Assembly (NCBI RefSeq): GCF_000247815.1
Contig: NC_021674.1
Span: forward strand, 11,685,643-11,749,642
DNA length: 64,000 bases
From: Ficedula albicollis
Lineage: Eukaryota; Chordata; Aves; Passeriformes; Muscicapidae
Reading direction: 5' to 3'
The position numbers were made by a program, and so were the translations under genes. The notes beneath the pieces were generated by a model. That model saw only the letters and a program-made list of their open reading frames with translations, made no database searches and had not been told where the DNA came from. Positions 60,564-64,000 of the stretch are shown here, piece by piece. Numbering within the stretch: position 1 is the stretch's first letter; the number at the start of each line of letters is the position of its first letter.

Positions 60564-60879
60564 TGTGAAGACCCAGTTTCCAATTAGAACAAGTCCTGGG
60601 TCCTCTCCCCTGTCTGTCAGCCTTTCAGTCGCTCCCACCCTAATTCCTTGTTGGTCCTTTGCCCTGGCTCTGCCCTTGTACTACCCCCGTGTCTTTTAAT
60701 AATTGGTCCCTAAGGATTTCCCCGCCTGCTCATCCCATACAGGTACTAAACCTGTACCCTCATAAGCCTTGGGGCCTTTGTTCCCGGAACCCTGAATGGT
60801 ACGTAGCTGAAATAAACATTTGTAAAATCTTGCAAAGGCCTCCTGCTGATTTCACCCAAAGCAACACCTAAATGCAACA
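60564..60879 (+). repeat. 3' LTR (316 bp)
   Basis: Matches the 5' LTR with nine substitutions, a 4-bp and a 1-bp indel by my count. AATAAA is at 60811-60816. Confidence 0.93.
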
Positions 60880-60885
60880 GGCTTT
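60880..60885. repeat. Target-site duplication GGCTTT, right
   Basis: Identical to 58136-58141. Confidence 0.9.
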
Positions 60886-62603
60886 TTTCTCTTCACAGTG
60901 CTGTTTTGTGGCTCTCAACCCTTACAGACTGACTTCAAGCAGTCGTGCATGTCACTACCACATTTGGTTGCTGCTTCTCTGTCTGCAGAGGCAGTTGGAA
61001 GCAGGATGTAATGGTATAACAAGGAGGAGATCTCACTTCATCAGTACAGAGCTGACCATCTGCACCTCAGTCAGCTATCCCGGCTCTTCTTGGCACCATT
61101 ATGGAGTTTGGTCCACACAGTAGCAGTATTCCAGGCTTTTAAGCCCCTGAGCAGGACTCTCTTGCCCTCAGAAGATTACACCTTTTCATGCTTAACTGTT
61201 GGTAGGTTGAACACATTATGTGGAGCAGCAGTGCCAAAGGTCTGGTCCAATTTTTGTGCTTTTTCTTTGCTCTCATTATAATTCTCCAGAGCTTCACTGG
61301 GCTGATGATATCCAAGGCTGTGTTCCTCTTAGGTGTGCTGTTAGGAACACAAGACCACACTGATGGCCAGTGATAATAGCATTAGTCAACAAGTGCAGAG
61401 AGGGGAGTTTTCTAGAAAACTGACTCCTTTCATGAAAACAAGTAGCTTTTGGATGTGGCTGCACCAGAGGTCCCAGTTGGAGAGGAGGTTTATTGGACAT
61501 AATTCCAGAGGGTAAATGAGCATGTTTGTGAGTGCATCTTCCAACTTTCAATGGAGGAAAACTAAATAAGCAAGGTTTTTTTATTCAAGTTAACATGAAT
61601 AAATCACACTGACATGACTGTGAGCACCAAAGTGCTCAGGATTTACTGTAGGAAACTTGACTGTCCAAAAAAGAAAATAATCCAAATTAAAGCTTACATT
61701 GAACAATGATGAAAACTCCAGAGCACGGCAATGAGAATGAGCCTCTCTGGAAGGGGTCGGAAAACAGGTACCTCAAATACTTCTGCAGGTAACAGAAGTC
61801 ATGAAAAGGAGAAAAGCATAAGATCATCATTTCTGGTGTGTTAGTCCTTGCATGGATTCCATGTGCATAATTCATGAAACCAGCAAGGTTTTTCTATCAC
61901 CATGAAAAGAAATCGTTGCCCATTTGTTCTTTCATCCCATTGCTGTTATTCTTGCAAGGAACCATACACAATTGTGTATGCAGTTACTGCGACTACATTC
62001 ACCAACATTTCCCATTATAAAATGCTAGTTTCAGTTGCTTACAATATAGTCAAACCATCAAAATTGCAAAAGCAATGGCATTGCAGAATTTACACTTTCA
62101 ACTTAGAAAAATGCAGGTTTTAAGGCACTAAGACAGAGCTGAGTTGAGGTTTATCAGAGAACAACAGCACAGAGTGTAAAACCAGCAAACTGAAGATGCA
62201 AGGGAGAGGATAAGTTTCTAGTTCATTCGAAGTTTGATTCCTAATGGTATAGCAGGATTTCTGTGCCATTCTGTGTGGGGGAGAAGTCCAGGTTGCATGA
62301 GTTCCCAAAGTGAAATGGAGCAACAATGATTCTTCTTTACCAGGCTTGTGTCTTGTCTATATCTAAATATCTAAATTAAGTATTTTGGACTTTCCTTTTG
62401 TGAAGGTATGTACCCCTACAGCTAATATAGATGAAATAGGCAGTGGCTTGAGAAATGTCATGTCAGCCAAAGACATAGGTCAGTCACTACCAAAACCAGT
62501 TTGAGTGACAAAACTAAGTGTTGTTATAAACCCTAATTCTGGTAGACATAAAATGGCACATCTCTGACAGGTAACAAACAGCAGAGAGAGATCCAGAAGA
62601 TAC
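60886..62603. other. Intergenic sequence, no supported feature
   Basis: Nothing recognised on either strand. Confidence 0.45.
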
Positions 62604-62608
62604 ACACC

Positions 62609-63293
62609 TGTTGGGGGTTGAGTGTTTTCTGTTACTGTGTCAATTTGGGGAATTTTTCCCATTGTCATGCCGATGGAGCTGGCTGGGTCACACCCAGGAC
62701 CTCTGATGTCTCTGGACAAAGGGGGTAGGTGGGAGCGGCTTCCGGAAGGGGACTCGGGTGTTTCCGGGAGCTCGGAGGAGGACACCCCCTGTCTAGAGCC
62801 ACGCGGCCGGAGGGAGGAGAGCCAGAGCCTCTGCGGTCAACTGCCCTGCATCTCCCCGTTCCAGCCTCCTGTCTCTGCGGACACTGCTGACCACCTGGAC
62901 ACAAACGGTGAGCGAGGAGCTGCCCTCTCCAGCCCGTTCCCACCCAAGACCGGCGTGGGCCGCTCCCACCTTCGCTCCCGCTGCTTCTTTGCAGCTGCGG
63001 GCCTTCACTCCTGCTGCACCGAGAGCAGGGAGAGCGTGTGCCTGCCGCTTGAAAAGGACTGGGACTGAGTTATCTGTTCTGTTTGTTGGTGATTTTAATA
63101 ACTGCTGTTGCTTTCTGCTTGTATGATTAGATATATTAGTAAAGGAGCTGTTATTCCTACCCCCTTATCTCTGCCTCAGAGTCCTTGATTCGGACAATTG
63201 TAATACTTGGGGGGGGGGAGTGGAACTGGGGTCTCTATTTCAAAGGAAGACTTCTGCCTTTATTGGCAGATACCTGTCCTCCAAACCAGGACA
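62609..63293 (+). mobile_element. Complete solo LTR, ERVL-like, copy B (5-bp duplication)
   Basis: A 685-bp LTR runs from TGTTGGGGGTTGAG to AACCAGGACA, flanked by ACACC (62604-62608 and 63294-63298). Five-base duplications are typical of ERVL-like elements. The middle (62724-63062) is GC- and CpG-rich. It is the intact counterpart of copy A at the left edge. The 148-codon frame inside is not a recognised protein. Confidence 0.88.
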
Positions 63294-63298
63294 ACACC

Positions 63299-64000
63299 TT
63301 TATGCTGTTTTTTCACTAAGAATACACACTGTCCTTTTTGAAATACAGAGTTGCATGACTTTCCTAAATAATCACCAGCACTGCTGCTTCCAAACATACA
63401 GCCCTATTCCTATGCTGACCACTACTTTAATTATACTGAGACCTGTTCATCTTTCTTGACATAAAATTCTTTTGCTCTGAATAAATTACTGGTTAACAAA
63501 TACATCTTGACTTTAAAAACTGTCTGCAGAAAACAACATAAACATTGGAAATATCTGCATTTGTGAGAGTTAATTATATAATGACCTCAATTCAGGTAAG
63601 TATTTAAACATATCTTTATAGAAAATACTATGTTGATCTTACTACAGCATTCTGATCAGAAAGGCATCTAGAATAACCAGTACTGAATGATCCCAAGTTG
63701 CTAGGAAGTATTTTGTTTATTTTTTCCCTTTTAAAATTTATTTTTAGTTTTTTGTATACAGTTATTTGAGATTTAGGGGAAAAAATCTGCCCATTATTAA
63801 GTAAATTGTCAAGCAAAAAAAAAAAAAAGAATTGTGCCTATTCATCCTCTGCTGCTGCTAGCAGAGTTCAGTCATGCTTTCTTTAGGTTTTAGTATTGCT
63901 TCTGCTCCTTCAAAGAACAAAACATCTCTTGCCACCAAGGGAATATATTCAGTAAATGCAGTAGCCTGCAGTCTAACTAAATCTATATGTAAGTTCACCC
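63299..64000. other. Intergenic sequence, no supported feature
   Basis: AT-rich, with an A-run near 63816-63829. Nothing recognised. Confidence 0.45.

Larger units (their letters stand above)
58142..60879 (+). mobile_element. Complete non-autonomous LTR retrotransposon carrying a Y-box cold-shock domain
   Basis: The 2738-bp element has TG...CA LTRs of 311 and 316 bp that differ by nine substitutions and two small indels by my count. It is flanked by a perfect GGCTTT duplication. Two bases after the 5' LTR is a primer-binding site resembling the tRNA-Lys type, and a polypurine tract abuts the 3' LTR. The 2.1-kb interior has no protease, reverse transcriptase, integrase or envelope sequence. 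It holds a gag-like segment, a GC-rich Pro/Ala-rich segment and a cold-shock domain of the vertebrate Y-box type. Mobility must have depended on enzymes supplied by another class II element. The combination of gag-like sequence and a captured host RNA-binding domain is unusual. Confidence 0.92.

Noticed and set aside
62622..63068. 148-codon frame in LTR copy B
   Set aside because: Lies in the GC-rich part of an LTR where stop codons are rare.

Overview
This is vertebrate nuclear DNA, almost certainly from a bird and possibly a songbird. The repeats are avian-style endogenous-retrovirus LTRs (5- and 6-bp target-site duplications) and CR1 LINE relics, with no mammalian-type SINEs. The only host gene I can support lies on the minus strand and is a proprotein convertase closest to PCSK2. 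Exon 1 (signal peptide and start of the prodomain) is at about 28.48-28.68 kb inside a CpG island. Exon 2 (middle of the prodomain) is at 8535-8639. Intron 1 is about 19.8 kb. Everything left of 8535 is the start of intron 2, and everything right of about 30.4 kb is upstream and apparently intergenic.

Five giant cytosine homopolymers (41-1178, 5691-6514, 17275-17864, 28676-30030, 48559-49260; 4609 bp, about 7% of the window) are all on the same strand. I read them as assembly artefacts. One replaces about 339 bp of GC-rich LTR that survives intact in a second copy near the right edge. One swallows the start codon of the convertase gene. Three sit between duplicated copies of their own flanks. 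All long poly-Pro and poly-Gly reading frames come from these tracts.

The intergenic and intronic DNA carries solo LTRs with recognisable duplications at 15894-16530, 20870-21424, 45415-45968, 46786-47130, 48035-49492 (minus) and 62609-63293. There is also a left-edge partial copy of the last one (1-1410), an ERVL-like LTR without a duplication at 50398-50867 (minus), an ERVL-like segment ending at 4472, and CR1 relics near 12.2 kb and 32.1-33.1 kb.

The most interesting object is a complete, compact, non-autonomous LTR retrotransposon at 58142-60879. It has two 311/316-bp LTRs, a perfect 6-bp duplication, a tRNA-Lys-like primer-binding site and a polypurine tract. It has no pro, pol or env. 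It carries a degraded gag-like segment, a Pro/Ala-rich segment and, in the same frame, a Y-box-type cold-shock domain with its RNA-binding motifs preserved. It looks like an endogenous retroelement lineage that captured a host Y-box (YBX) RNA-binding domain.
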